Below, one piece after another: positions 1 through 7,552 of a stretch of 64,000 nucleotides of DNA. Every line of letters starts with the position of its first letter. Position 1 is the stretch's first letter. A program made the position numbers and the translations under genes. Origin of the DNA: Streptomyces sp. AC550_RSS872 (GTDB lineage: Bacteria; Actinomycetota; Actinomycetes; Streptomycetales; Streptomycetaceae); contig NZ_JAGMUL010000039.1 of assembly GCF_019049285.1 (NCBI RefSeq), positions 1-64,000 on the forward strand. Reading direction: 5' to 3'. Under the pieces are notes generated by a model. The model did no database searches. It was not told the DNA's origin and saw nothing but the letters and a program-made list of their open reading frames with translations.

Positions 1-422
1 TCGCCGCGTTGGGCGGCGGCGCGGTGAGTCATGCCGCCACGGAGGTGTCCGGTTCGCATCCGGCGGCGTTCGCGGCGGTGTTCCTGCCGATGGCGGGGCT
101 GCCGTGTGCGGGGGCGGTGGCTCGGGGGCCGTGGTTCTGGCTGGCGCTGGTGCCGCAGCTGCCCGGGGTGAGCTGGCCGTATCTGGAGACGGTTCAGCGG
201 CGGGCGTTCCGGGACGCGGTGACGTTGTGTGCGAGCGCGGTCACGTTGGCCGTCCATTGCCGGCGAGGCGTTTCCTCGCCCCCGCCACCCCTACCCGTCC
301 CGTCCTCCAGGGACTCCACCCCTTCGACCCCGCTGGGGGCTCCGCCCCCGGACCCCCGGGCCTCGTCCACGCGCCACCCGACTCGGTCGGCCGAGGGGTG
401 GCCCCCCGGGGCGGGGGAGTGA
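1..422 (+). CDS. 3' end of a membrane protein gene, cut by the window edge
   Basis: The frame is open from the first bases and closes with TGA at 420-422, so the start lies outside the window. The visible part is hydrophobic, with segments such as AAFAAVFLPMAGLP and WFWLALVPQLPG, as in the last membrane spans of an integral membrane protein. From about base 265 the translation turns Pro/Ser/Thr-rich and runs through a GC-rich hairpin element (333-357) that recurs between genes at 41275-41299. The real C-terminus may therefore be eroded or frameshifted, with the last 50 codons being intergenic-type sequence. Its position just before rplM suggests one of the membrane proteins that lie between truA and rplM in Streptomyces. 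The family cannot be named from this fragment. Confidence 0.5.
   Translation, partial: AALGGGAVSHAATEVSGSHPAAFAAVFLPMAGLPCAGAVARGPWFWLALVPQLPGVSWPYLETVQRRAFRDAVTLCASAVTLAVHCRRGVSSPPPPLPVPSSRDSTPSTPLGAPPPDPRASSTRHPTRSAEGWPPGAGE
333..357 (-). repeat. Dispersed GC-rich hairpin element, copy 1
   Basis: Read on the minus strand these 25 bases match 41275-41299 at all but two positions. Both contain GGGGGTC, then a G-rich arm, a 3-base loop and AGCCCCCAG. The arms GGGGGC and GCCCCC pair around TCC. Elements like this are common between Streptomyces genes and probably act as transcription terminators. Confidence 0.6.
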
Positions 423-522
423 GCGCTGCGCATCGCCCACCGGTGCTGGTCCGGGGCCCCAGTCCTCCAGCGGACCGTTTACGCTGGTGAGCGGACAGCG
501 GGGTCAGCCGCGCCCGGCCATT

Positions 523-552
523 TTGACCCGGCCGTGGCGCCGCAGGTATCCT
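523..552 (+). promoter_or_regulatory. Candidate vegetative promoter of rplM-rpsI
   Basis: TTGACC (523-528), an 18-base spacer and TATCCT (547-552) fit a HrdB-type promoter. It is the best promoter match in the gene-free stretch 423-731 and would give a leader of about 170 bases before rplM. Ribosomal protein operons are often regulated through their leader, but no specific regulatory fold could be assigned here. The rest of the stretch shows no gene. Confidence 0.55.
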
Positions 553-731
553 GCATGTTCGTTGTGTATTGGCTTGCTCATTCTCACGGGACGGGCCCTT
601 ACACCGGTCCACCGGGCCGATGACCAGCGACCCCACGTACGCGGTATGCGTCGCCGCAGTGCGGTCCAGGCTGTCGTGATCGTTTCGGTGACCTGTTCAG
701 GACCATTCACTCGAAGCGAAGGCTACGAACC

Positions 732-1175
732 GTGCGTACGTACAGCCCCAAGCCCGGCGATGTGACGCGCCAGTGGCACGTCATTGACGCTCAGGACGTC
801 GTCCTGGGTCGTCTCGCCAGCACCGCCGCCTCCATCCTGCGGGGCAAGCACAAGCCGATCTACGCGCCCCACGTCGACACCGGTGACTTCGTCATCATCA
901 TCAACGCCGACAAGGTGCACCTCTCCGGCAACAAGCGGACCCAGAAGATGGCGTACCGCCACTCCGGCTACCCGGGTGGTCTGCGCTCCGTCCGTTACGA
1001 CGAGCTCCTCGACAAGAACCCCGAGAAGGCCATCGAGAAGGCCGTCAAGGGCATGCTCCCCAAGAACACGCTGGGCCGTCAGATGCTCTCGAAGCTGAAG
1101 GTCTACAAGGGTGACCAGCACCCGCACGGCGCGCAGCAGCCGCAGCCGTACGAGATCACCCAGGTCGCGCAGTAA
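732..1175 (+). CDS. rplM: 50S ribosomal protein L13
   Basis: A 147-residue L13, an early-assembling large-subunit protein that binds 23S rRNA. Family hallmarks are the opening MRTYSPKPGDV, the core VLGRLASTAASILRGKHKP, and the later GMLPKNTLGRQML segment with a basic C-terminal region. Length is normal for bacteria. The start is GTG at 732. The gene lies 42 bases upstream of rpsI on the same strand, the usual bacterial L13-S9 pair. The two are probably co-transcribed from a promoter near 523-552 and end at the strong hairpin after rpsI. Confidence 0.98.
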   Translation: MRTYSPKPGDVTRQWHVIDAQDVVLGRLASTAASILRGKHKPIYAPHVDTGDFVIIINADKVHLSGNKRTQKMAYRHSGYPGGLRSVRYDELLDKNPEKAIEKAVKGMLPKNTLGRQMLSKLKVYKGDQHPHGAQQPQPYEITQVAQ

Positions 1176-1217
1176 GTCCGGCCACCCCCTAAGCCAGAAG
1201 AGAATCTGAGGAGAATC

Positions 1218-1730
1218 GTGGCCGAGACCACTGCCGAGCAGCCGCTCGAAGAGCTTGACATCGACAGCTACACCACCGAGTCCGAGGTTCCGGTGGAGGG
1301 TGAGTACACCTCCGAGTCCCTCGCCTCGCGCTTCGGTGAGCCCCAGCCCGCCGCCGGCCTGGGTCGCCGTAAGAACGCCATCGCGCGCGTTCGCATCGTG
1401 CCGGGCACCGGCAAGTGGAAGATCAACGGGCGGACGCTCGAGGACTACTTCCCGAACAAGGTGCACCAGCAGGAGGTCAACGAGCCGTTCAAGGTTCTTG
1501 AGCTCGAGGGTCGCTACGACGTCGTCGCCCGCATCGCCGGTGGCGGTGTCTCCGGTCAGGCCGGTGCGCTCCGTCTCGGTGTCGCCCGTGCGCTGAACGA
1601 GGCCGACGTCGACAACAACCGCGGCCCGCTGAAGAAGGCCGGCTTCCTCAAGCGCGACGACCGTGCGGTCGAGCGCAAGAAGGCCGGTCTGAAGAAGGCC
1701 CGCAAGGCCCCGCAGTACAGCAAGCGCTAA
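1218..1730 (+). CDS. rpsI: 30S ribosomal protein S9
   Basis: A 170-residue S9. The C-terminal 130 residues are the conserved fold: GRRKNAIARVRIVPG near residue 50, GGGVSGQAGALRLGVARAL in the middle, and the basic tail RKAPQYSKR that reaches into the ribosomal P site. The first 45 residues form an acidic, Glu/Thr-rich extension typical of actinobacterial S9. The start is GTG at 1218 behind a GAGGAGA ribosome binding site. It is co-directional with rplM, and the transcript ends at the hairpin 1765-1803. Confidence 0.98.
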   Translation: MAETTAEQPLEELDIDSYTTESEVPVEGEYTSESLASRFGEPQPAAGLGRRKNAIARVRIVPGTGKWKINGRTLEDYFPNKVHQQEVNEPFKVLELEGRYDVVARIAGGGVSGQAGALRLGVARALNEADVDNNRGPLKKAGFLKRDDRAVERKKAGLKKARKAPQYSKR

Positions 1731-1764
1731 GCGCAGGCTGCCTCTGCTCGTACTCCGGTACTCC

Positions 1765-1808
1765 GAACGCCCCGGCGGCACGCACAGTGCCGCCGGGGCG
1801 TTCGTTTT
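1765..1808 (+). terminator. Intrinsic-type terminator after rpsI
   Basis: A perfect 16-base stem (1765-1780 pairs with 1788-1803) encloses a 7-base loop and is followed by GTTTT. This is the strongest hairpin in the first 10 kb. Confidence 0.9.
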
Positions 1809-1958
1809 ATCCACGGGCTCGGGCGTATAACGGCACAAGACGTTCAAAGGCTTGTGTGATCCGATGCCCCAGGCATGGAATGCCGGGAAGCGGGAGCCGC
1901 CGGCCGCAGACCGCGGGCCGGATCCGCTACCGGATCTGAAGTTTCCTCAGGAGGACAA

Positions 1959-3317
1959 GTGGGACGACTCTTCGGCACGGACGGCGTGCGAGGCGTCGCC
2001 AACGCGGATCTGACGGCCGAGATGGCGCTCGGTCTGTCCGTGGCGGCAGCGCACGTACTGGCCGAGGCGGGCACCTTCGAGGGCCACCGGCCGACGGCGG
2101 TGGTCGGGCGGGACCCGCGCGCGTCCGGGGAGTTCCTGGAGGCCGCCGTGGTGGCCGGCCTGGCGAGCGCGGGCGTCGACGTACTGCGGGTCGGCGTGCT
2201 GCCGACGCCCGCGGTGGCGTTTCTGACGGGCTCGCTCGGCGCCGACCTCGGCGTCATGCTCTCCGCCAGCCACAACGCCATGCCCGACAACGGCATCAAG
2301 TTCTTCGCCCGCGGCGGCCACAAGCTCGCCGACGAGCTGGAGGACCGTATCGAGACCGTCTACGACGAGCACCGGCACGGTGAGCCGTGGGAGCGGCCGA
2401 CGGGTGCGGCGGTCGGGCGCGTGCGGTCGTACGACGAGGGGTTCGAGGAGTACGTCGCCCACCTGCTCGGCGCCGTGCCCAACCGGCTGGACGGGCTGAA
2501 GATCGTCCTCGACGAGGCGCACGGCGCCGCGGCGGGTGTCTCGCCGGAGGCGTTCACGCGGGCCGGGGCCGAGGTCGTGACCATCGGCGCCGAGCCCGAC
2601 GGGCTCAACATCAACGACGGGTGTGGATCCACTCATCTGGACAAGCTGAAGGCCGCCGTCGTCGAACACGGTGCCGCCCTCGGGATCGCCCACGACGGTG
2701 ACGCCGACCGCTGCCTCGCCGTGGACCACACCGGCGAGGAAGTGGACGGCGACCAGATCCTCGCCGTGCTCGCGCTGGACATGCGGGAGCGGTCGGTGCT
2801 GCGTGCCGGGACCGTGGTGGCGACCGTCATGTCCAACCTCGGCTTCAAGCTGGCGCTGGAGCGCGAGGGGCTCAAGCTGGTGCAGACAGCCGTCGGTGAC
2901 CGGTATGTGCTGGAGGAGATGAAGCAGCACGGGTACGCCCTCGGCGGCGAGCAGTCCGGGCATGTGATCATCCTCGATCACGCGACGACCGGTGACGGCA
3001 CGCTGACCGGGCTGTTGCTGGCGGCTCGGGTCGCGCAGACCGGGCGTACGCTGCGGGATCTCGCCGGTGTGATGGAGCGGTTGCCGCAGGTGCTGATCAA
3101 CGTGCCGGACGTGGACCGGTCCCGGGTCGGGGACTCGGCCGACCTTGCGGCTGCCGTTGCCGAGGCTGAGCGGGAACTGGGGTCCACGGGGCGGGTGTTG
3201 CTCCGGCCGTCCGGGACCGAGCCGCTGGTGCGGGTGATGGTCGAGGCCGCGGACATCGACCAGGCGCGGTCTGTGGCGGGGCGGTTGGCCGATGCGGTGA
3301 AGTCTGCGCTGGGGTAG
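1959..3317 (+). CDS. glmM: Phosphoglucosamine mutase
   Basis: A 452-residue enzyme that converts glucosamine-6-phosphate to glucosamine-1-phosphate on the route to UDP-GlcNAc and peptidoglycan. It begins with the family N-terminus GRLFGTDGVRGVAN. The phospho-serine loop is MLSASHNAMPDNG with the active serine at about residue 104. The metal-binding loop is DGDADR, the sugar-binding loop is GGEQSGH, and the phosphate-binding loop near the end is RPSGTEPLVRVM. GTG at 1959 is chosen because an AGGAGG site sits just upstream and the protein begins exactly at the family N-terminus. glmS, which makes the substrate, lies 4.2 kb downstream. Confidence 0.97.
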   Translation: MGRLFGTDGVRGVANADLTAEMALGLSVAAAHVLAEAGTFEGHRPTAVVGRDPRASGEFLEAAVVAGLASAGVDVLRVGVLPTPAVAFLTGSLGADLGVMLSASHNAMPDNGIKFFARGGHKLADELEDRIETVYDEHRHGEPWERPTGAAVGRVRSYDEGFEEYVAHLLGAVPNRLDGLKIVLDEAHGAAAGVSPEAFTRAGAEVVTIGAEPDGLNINDGCGSTHLDKLKAAVVEHGAALGIAHDGDADRCLAVDHTGEEVDGDQILAVLALDMRERSVLRAGTVVATVMSNLGFKLALEREGLKLVQTAVGDRYVLEEMKQHGYALGGEQSGHVIILDHATTGDGTLTGLLLAARVAQTGRTLRDLAGVMERLPQVLINVPDVDRSRVGDSADLAAAVAEAERELGSTGRVLLRPSGTEPLVRVMVEAADIDQARSVAGRLADAVKSALG

Positions 3318-3360
3318 TGGTTCTTTCCGGGTAGGGGCGGGGACTTCTGCTCCGTTGCGG

Positions 3361-3438
3361 GCTGCCGGTTCGTTGTGGCTTGTCGCGCCCGCGCGGCGGG
3401 GCCGCATATCGACACAGCCCGCGCCCCTTACGGGGCGC
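3361..3438 (+). repeat. Dispersed intergenic element, copy A
   Basis: About 78 bases closely matching 48419-48501, with partial matches at 16095-16139 and 38021-38050. Shared words include GCTGCCGGT, GTCGCG, CGCGCGGCGG and GCCGCATAT, followed by a small hairpin of the form GCGCCCC-loop-GGGGCGC. It sits at the convergent junction between glmM and the DUF389 gene and overlaps the last bases of the latter, consistent with a two-way terminator. Confidence 0.7.
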
Positions 3439-4381
3439 TGTCCCGCAGGGCGTGGCGGCGTTGGCGTTGCCTGTCCCAGAACCACTTCTGGGCGAGCAGC
3501 GTGAGTGTGCCGGCCAGGATGATGCCCAGGAGGTTCAGGAGCAGCTGGCCTGTCGAGAGCCAGGTCTGCCTGGCATCGTCGTAGATCAGGGCGACGGCCG
3601 CGTTGGCGGCGGCCGGGACCGTCGTCACCGAAATGGCGACTCCGACCAGGGCACCGGACTTGGCGGACGTCAGGGAGAGGGTGCCGGCGGCGCCGGCCAG
3701 GACCGCCACGACGAAGGAGAACCAGTCGGGCGCGTAGATGAAGCCGGTGTTGGGCCGCTCGGCCTCCAGCTTGGCCTCGGTGAACAGGCCGACGGCGTCC
3801 ATGAAGTAGCTGAAGCCCAATGTCACCGCCATCGCCACCGCGAAGCCCACCAGCAGCGCGATCAGCGAGCGCAGTGCCAGCCGCGGTGCCCGCTGCACGA
3901 TCGCCGTGCAGATGCCGGCCAGCGGGCCGAACTCCGGGCCGACCGCCATCGCGCCCACGATCAGGATCGCGTTGTCGAGGACCACACCGCAGGCCGCGAT
4001 CATCGTGGCGAGCGTGATGAAGGCGAGGTAGGTGACGGAGAGCGTCGACTCCTCGTGCGTGGCGTCCGCCAGGTGCTCCCAGAGCACCGCGTCAGCGCTC
4101 TCGCCGGGGGCCTCCGCCTCGGCCTTGTCGGCCCGCTTGGACAGCGACAGGTCGATGTTCTCCACGGCGATGGAGCCGCACTCCTCGATGCCCAACTGCT
4201 GGAGGCTGGTGAGGAGTTCGTCGCCCGCCTCACGTGCCACGTCGCACAGCACCAGGTCCCCGACGGGGTTGCGGGCGGCGCCGGGCACGACGGCGACATG
4301 GGCCGTCCCCACCGTCTTCTCGATCAGGCGGACCACGTCGTCGGTCTTGTCGGACGGTGTGATCAGGCGGAGGTGGAGCAT
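3428..4381 (-). CDS. DUF389 family integral membrane protein
   Basis: A 317-residue protein of the DUF389 family, whose biochemical function is not established. Residues 1-100 form a soluble alpha/beta domain opening MLHLRLITPSDKTDDVVRLI, reminiscent of a regulatory domain. A linker rich in Glu/Ala follows. From about residue 120 there are roughly six membrane segments, including the family core AILIVGAMAVGPEFGPLAGI. The C-terminus is short and basic (WDRQRQRRHALR). It starts 16 bases after the stop of coaA on the same strand, so the two are likely one transcript. Its 3' end converges on glmM across a dispersed repeat. The metabolic link to coaA is unknown. Confidence 0.88.
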   Translation of the reverse strand: MLHLRLITPSDKTDDVVRLIEKTVGTAHVAVVPGAARNPVGDLVLCDVAREAGDELLTSLQQLGIEECGSIAVENIDLSLSKRADKAEAEAPGESADAVLWEHLADATHEESTLSVTYLAFITLATMIAACGVVLDNAILIVGAMAVGPEFGPLAGICTAIVQRAPRLALRSLIALLVGFAVAMAVTLGFSYFMDAVGLFTEAKLEAERPNTGFIYAPDWFSFVVAVLAGAAGTLSLTSAKSGALVGVAISVTTVPAAANAAVALIYDDARQTWLSTGQLLLNLLGIILAGTLTLLAQKWFWDRQRQRRHALRDSAP

Positions 4382-4397
4382 GGGGGCAGCGTAGCCG

Positions 4398-5387
4398 TCA
4401 CAGCTTGCGCAGGCTCAGCCGCTGGACCTTGTGGTCCGGGCCCTTGCGGACGACCAGGGTGGCCCGGCCGCGGGTGGGGGCGATGTTCTCGACCAGGTTG
4501 GGCTTGTTGATGGTGCGCCACATCGTGCGGGCGTAGTCGAGGGCCTCCTCCTCGGACACCTGGGTGTACTTGCGGAAGTACGAGGAGGGGTTCTGGAAGG
4601 CTGTCTCGCGCAGCCGCTTGAAGCGGTTGAGGTACCAGTGCTCGATGTCCTCGGTGCGCGCGTCGACGTACACGCTGAAGTCGAAGTAGTCGGCGAGGCC
4701 GACCCGGGTGCGGCCGTCCTTGCCGGGGAGGGCGGGCTGGAGGACGTTCAGGCCCTCGACGATCAGGATGTCGGGGCGGCGGACGGTGAGCCGCTGGTCC
4801 GGGACGCGGTCGTAGATCAGGTGGGAGTAGACGGGTGCCGTGACCTCGTCCTTGCCGGCCTTGATGTCGGCGACGAAACGGGTCAGGGCGCGGCGGTCGT
4901 AGGACTCGGGGAAACCTTTCCGCGACATCAGGCCGCGGGCCTGGAGCTCCTTGGTGGGGAGCAGGAAGCCGTCGGTGGTGACCAGCTCGACGCGCGGGTG
5001 CTCGGGCCAGCGGGAGAGCAGGGCCTGGAGGAGACGGGCGACCGTGGACTTTCCTACGGCGACCGAGCCGGCGACCCCTATGACGAACGGGGTGCCGGAC
5101 TGGGAGCCCTGTTCGCCGAGGAAGGTGTTCAGGGCGCCGCGCAGGCCGTCGGTGGCGCCCACGTAGAGATTGAGGAGGCGGGAGAGCGGGAGGTAGATGT
5201 CACGGACCTCGTCGAGGTCGATGACGTCGCCCAGACCGCGCAGCTTCTCGACCTCCTCCGCGGTGAGCGGCAGCGGGGTCTTGTCGCGCAGCGCGCTCCA
5301 CTCGGAGCGGGTGAGGTCGACGTAGGGAGTCGCCTCCGGCCTGGGCCGGTGGGCGCTCCGGGGCATCGAGGAGACCGGAGAGATCAC
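4398..5387 (-). CDS. coaA: Type I pantothenate kinase
   Basis: A 329-residue prokaryotic type I pantothenate kinase that phosphorylates pantothenate in the first committed step of coenzyme A synthesis. The ATP-binding P-loop GVAGSVAVGKST lies at residues 104-115. Other family signatures are the SHLIYD segment, ILIVEGLNVLQ, and the C-terminal LVVRKGPDHKVQRLSLRKL. The start is GTG at 5387. An internal ATG seven codons later is possible and also gives a family-like N-terminus. A TAACAAT box ends 5 bases before the GTG and no ribosome binding site is visible, so the mRNA may be leaderless. It is divergent from the ABC transporter genes. Confidence 0.95.
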   Translation of the reverse strand: MISPVSSMPRSAHRPRPEATPYVDLTRSEWSALRDKTPLPLTAEEVEKLRGLGDVIDLDEVRDIYLPLSRLLNLYVGATDGLRGALNTFLGEQGSQSGTPFVIGVAGSVAVGKSTVARLLQALLSRWPEHPRVELVTTDGFLLPTKELQARGLMSRKGFPESYDRRALTRFVADIKAGKDEVTAPVYSHLIYDRVPDQRLTVRRPDILIVEGLNVLQPALPGKDGRTRVGLADYFDFSVYVDARTEDIEHWYLNRFKRLRETAFQNPSSYFRKYTQVSEEEALDYARTMWRTINKPNLVENIAPTRGRATLVVRKGPDHKVQRLSLRKL

Positions 5388-5584
5388 AGTCCATTGTTAC
5401 GGGAGTACGAACGGACGGTGAGGTGGGATCCGTCACCCAGCGACCTTTTGGAGAAACCTACGGCTTCCGCTGGAAACCCGGGCAAATCTGGGCAAGGCGG
5501 GGAATGTCAGTGCCGTGCGTCACAGTTGTGGGAGAGGTGGGCCCGGTCCGGGTCCACGACCTCGAGGGGTGACGAGGGGTGACC

Positions 5585-6610
5585 ATGACGACGTATGCGA
5601 TCGAGGCGCAAGGCCTGGTCAAGCGGTTCAAGGACACCGAGGCGCTGGCCGGGGTCGATCTGGGGGCCCGTAGAGGCACGGTGCTCGGACTGCTGGGGCC
5701 CAACGGCGCGGGGAAGACGACCGCGGTGCGGATCTTCGCGACGCTGCTCCGGCCCGACGGCGGCAGGGCGCAGGTGGCCGGGCACGACGTGGTCCGCGAG
5801 GCCGGGGTCGTCCGCGCCATGGTCGGGCTGACCGGGCAGTACGCGGCGGTCGACGAGAACCTGACCGGCACGGAGAACCTGCTGCTCATCGGCCGGCTGC
5901 TCGGACTGTCCCGGCGGGACGCCCGGGCCCGAGCGCGTGAGCTGCTGGAGCGCTTTCAGCTGACGGACGCGGCCGGGCGGGCCGTGAAGACCTTCTCCGG
6001 TGGTATGCGCAGGCGTCTGGACCTCGCCGCCAGCCTCGTGGGCCGGCCCAGCATCCTCTTCCTGGACGAGCCGACCACCGGCCTCGACCCGCACAGCCGC
6101 GGTGAGCTGTGGGACCTGCTGCGGGGCCTGGTCGCCGACGGGGCGACGGCGCTGCTGACCACGCAGTATCTGAACGAGGCCGATGTGCTCGCCGACGACA
6201 TCGTGGTGATCGACAAGGGGCGGGTGATCGCCGAGGGCACCCCGGACCAGCTGAAGTCGCAGGTCGGAGGGCAAGTGCTGGAGCTGCGGCCGGTCGCGGA
6301 GCGGGATCTCGCGCGGGCGCATGTGCTGGTGGCCGGGGCCGCGGGGCCGGAGGCCCGGATCGAGGGCGAGACGATCACCGCGCCGGTGAAGGACCCCGAG
6401 CTGATGCCGGCCGTCGTGCGCACCCTCGACCGCGAGGGGATCGCGGTCGGCGAGCTCGCGCTGCGCCGCTCCTCGCTCGACGAGGTCTTCCTCGCCCTGA
6501 CCGGCCACCGCGCCGAACCAGGCGACCCCCAGGGTAATGGCGGTGCGACCGTCCGGGACGGGGACGCGGACGGGGACTCCGAGCTGCAAAAGGCGGTGAT
6601 GCGGCCATGA
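5585..6610 (+). CDS. ABC exporter ATP-binding protein, DrrA type
   Basis: About 341 residues. The nucleotide-binding domain shows Walker A GPNGAGKTT near residue 40, the signature FSGGMRRRLDLA near 140 and Walker B ILFLDEPTTGLD near 160. A C-terminal extension of roughly 90 residues is typical of the daunorubicin-resistance (DrrA) subfamily. ATG at 5585 is preferred because a GAGGGG site sits 5 bases upstream; GTG at 5579 is an alternative. The stop overlaps the start of the permease gene by 4 bases (ATGA), so the two form a translationally coupled export pair. The substrate cannot be inferred, and no antibiotic cluster is nearby. Confidence 0.93.
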   Translation: MTTYAIEAQGLVKRFKDTEALAGVDLGARRGTVLGLLGPNGAGKTTAVRIFATLLRPDGGRAQVAGHDVVREAGVVRAMVGLTGQYAAVDENLTGTENLLLIGRLLGLSRRDARARARELLERFQLTDAAGRAVKTFSGGMRRRLDLAASLVGRPSILFLDEPTTGLDPHSRGELWDLLRGLVADGATALLTTQYLNEADVLADDIVVIDKGRVIAEGTPDQLKSQVGGQVLELRPVAERDLARAHVLVAGAAGPEARIEGETITAPVKDPELMPAVVRTLDREGIAVGELALRRSSLDEVFLALTGHRAEPGDPQGNGGATVRDGDADGDSELQKAVMRP

Positions 6611-7422
6611 CTGCCACCGCCACGACCATCACGGCACCGGTCACCAAGTCGGGCCGCGTCCGACCGCTCGACGGACTCCGCCAGACCTTCACGATGGCCT
6701 GGCGCAGCCTCGTCGCGGTCAAGCACAACCCGCTGGAGCTGGTCGACTACAGCATCACGCCCATCATGTTCGTGTTCCTCTTCACCTATGTGCTGGGCGG
6801 GCAGATGGCCGGATCGCCCGAGGCGTACCTGAAGTACGCGCTGCCCGGGATCATCGTCCAGAACACCCTGTTCATGACCATGTACACGGCCATGGCGCTC
6901 AACACCGACCTCACCAAGGGTGTCTTCGACCGCCTGCGCAGCCTGCCGATAGCCCGCTCCGCCCCGCTCATCGGCCGCATCACCGCGGACCTCGCCAAGC
7001 ACGTCTGGGCGATGCTGCTGATGATCGGCCTCGGCCTGCTGCTCGGCTTCCGGATCACCGGGGGACTGGACGGACTGCTGCTCGGGATGCTGCTGGTGGT
7101 CGTCTTCGCCGCGGCGGTGTCGTGGAGCGCGGTGCTCATCGGGATGCTGGCCGGGGACGCGGAGAAGGTGCAGGCCTTCGCGTTCACGATCATCTTCCCG
7201 ATCACCTTCACCAGCAGCGCCTTCGTCATGGTGGACACCATGCCGGGGTGGCTTCAGGCGTGGAGCGACGTCAATCCGGTGACGCATCTGTCGGACGCGT
7301 TCCGGGGATTGCTGCTGGGTGGGCCTGTGGCGGAGCCGGTGCTGTGGTCGTTGGTGTGGGCTGCGGGGATCGCTGTGGTGTTCTATCCGGTGGCCATGCG
7401 GGCCTATCGGGCCAAGACGTGA
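6607..7422 (+). CDS. ABC-2 type exporter permease, DrrB type
   Basis: A 271-residue membrane protein with about six predicted spans. An N-terminal cytoplasmic stretch is followed by PIMFVFLFTYVLGG, a second span near residue 85, and hydrophobic segments to VVFYPVAMRAYRAKT at the end. NPVTHLSDAFRGLLLGG before the last span is characteristic of ABC-2 permeases. It overlaps the ATPase gene by 4 bases and pairs with it as a drug or lipid exporter. No further gene joins the operon; glmS follows after 130 bases with its own apparent promoter. Confidence 0.93.
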   Translation: MTATATTITAPVTKSGRVRPLDGLRQTFTMAWRSLVAVKHNPLELVDYSITPIMFVFLFTYVLGGQMAGSPEAYLKYALPGIIVQNTLFMTMYTAMALNTDLTKGVFDRLRSLPIARSAPLIGRITADLAKHVWAMLLMIGLGLLLGFRITGGLDGLLLGMLLVVVFAAAVSWSAVLIGMLAGDAEKVQAFAFTIIFPITFTSSAFVMVDTMPGWLQAWSDVNPVTHLSDAFRGLLLGGPVAEPVLWSLVWAAGIAVVFYPVAMRAYRAKT

Positions 7423-7539
7423 GCCGGCCTGCGGGGCGTGCGGACCGATGCGGACCGAGGCCCTCGTACCCCCGTGGGAATTTCCGAATTCGGGCAGGCG
7501 GCGCGGTGTTCGGGGGCGAATTCGGCGACGATCGGACCG

Positions 7540-7545
7540 TAGGCT
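7540..7545 (+). promoter_or_regulatory. -10 box placing glmS on a leaderless mRNA
   Basis: TAGGCT ends 7 bases before the glmS ATG at 7553 and no Shine-Dalgarno sequence lies between. Initiation would then fall at or next to the start codon. The -35 region is weak. Confidence 0.4.
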
Positions 7546-7552
7546 GCCGCGC

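Noticed and set aside
1875..1958. An in-frame extension of glmM upstream of GTG 1959
   Set aside because: AGGAGG is placed for 1959, and MGRLFGTDGVRG is the exact family N-terminus.
7423..7552. A glmS ribozyme in the glmS leader
   Set aside because: The 130-base leader shows no candidate ribozyme core, and the ribozyme is not expected in Actinobacteria.
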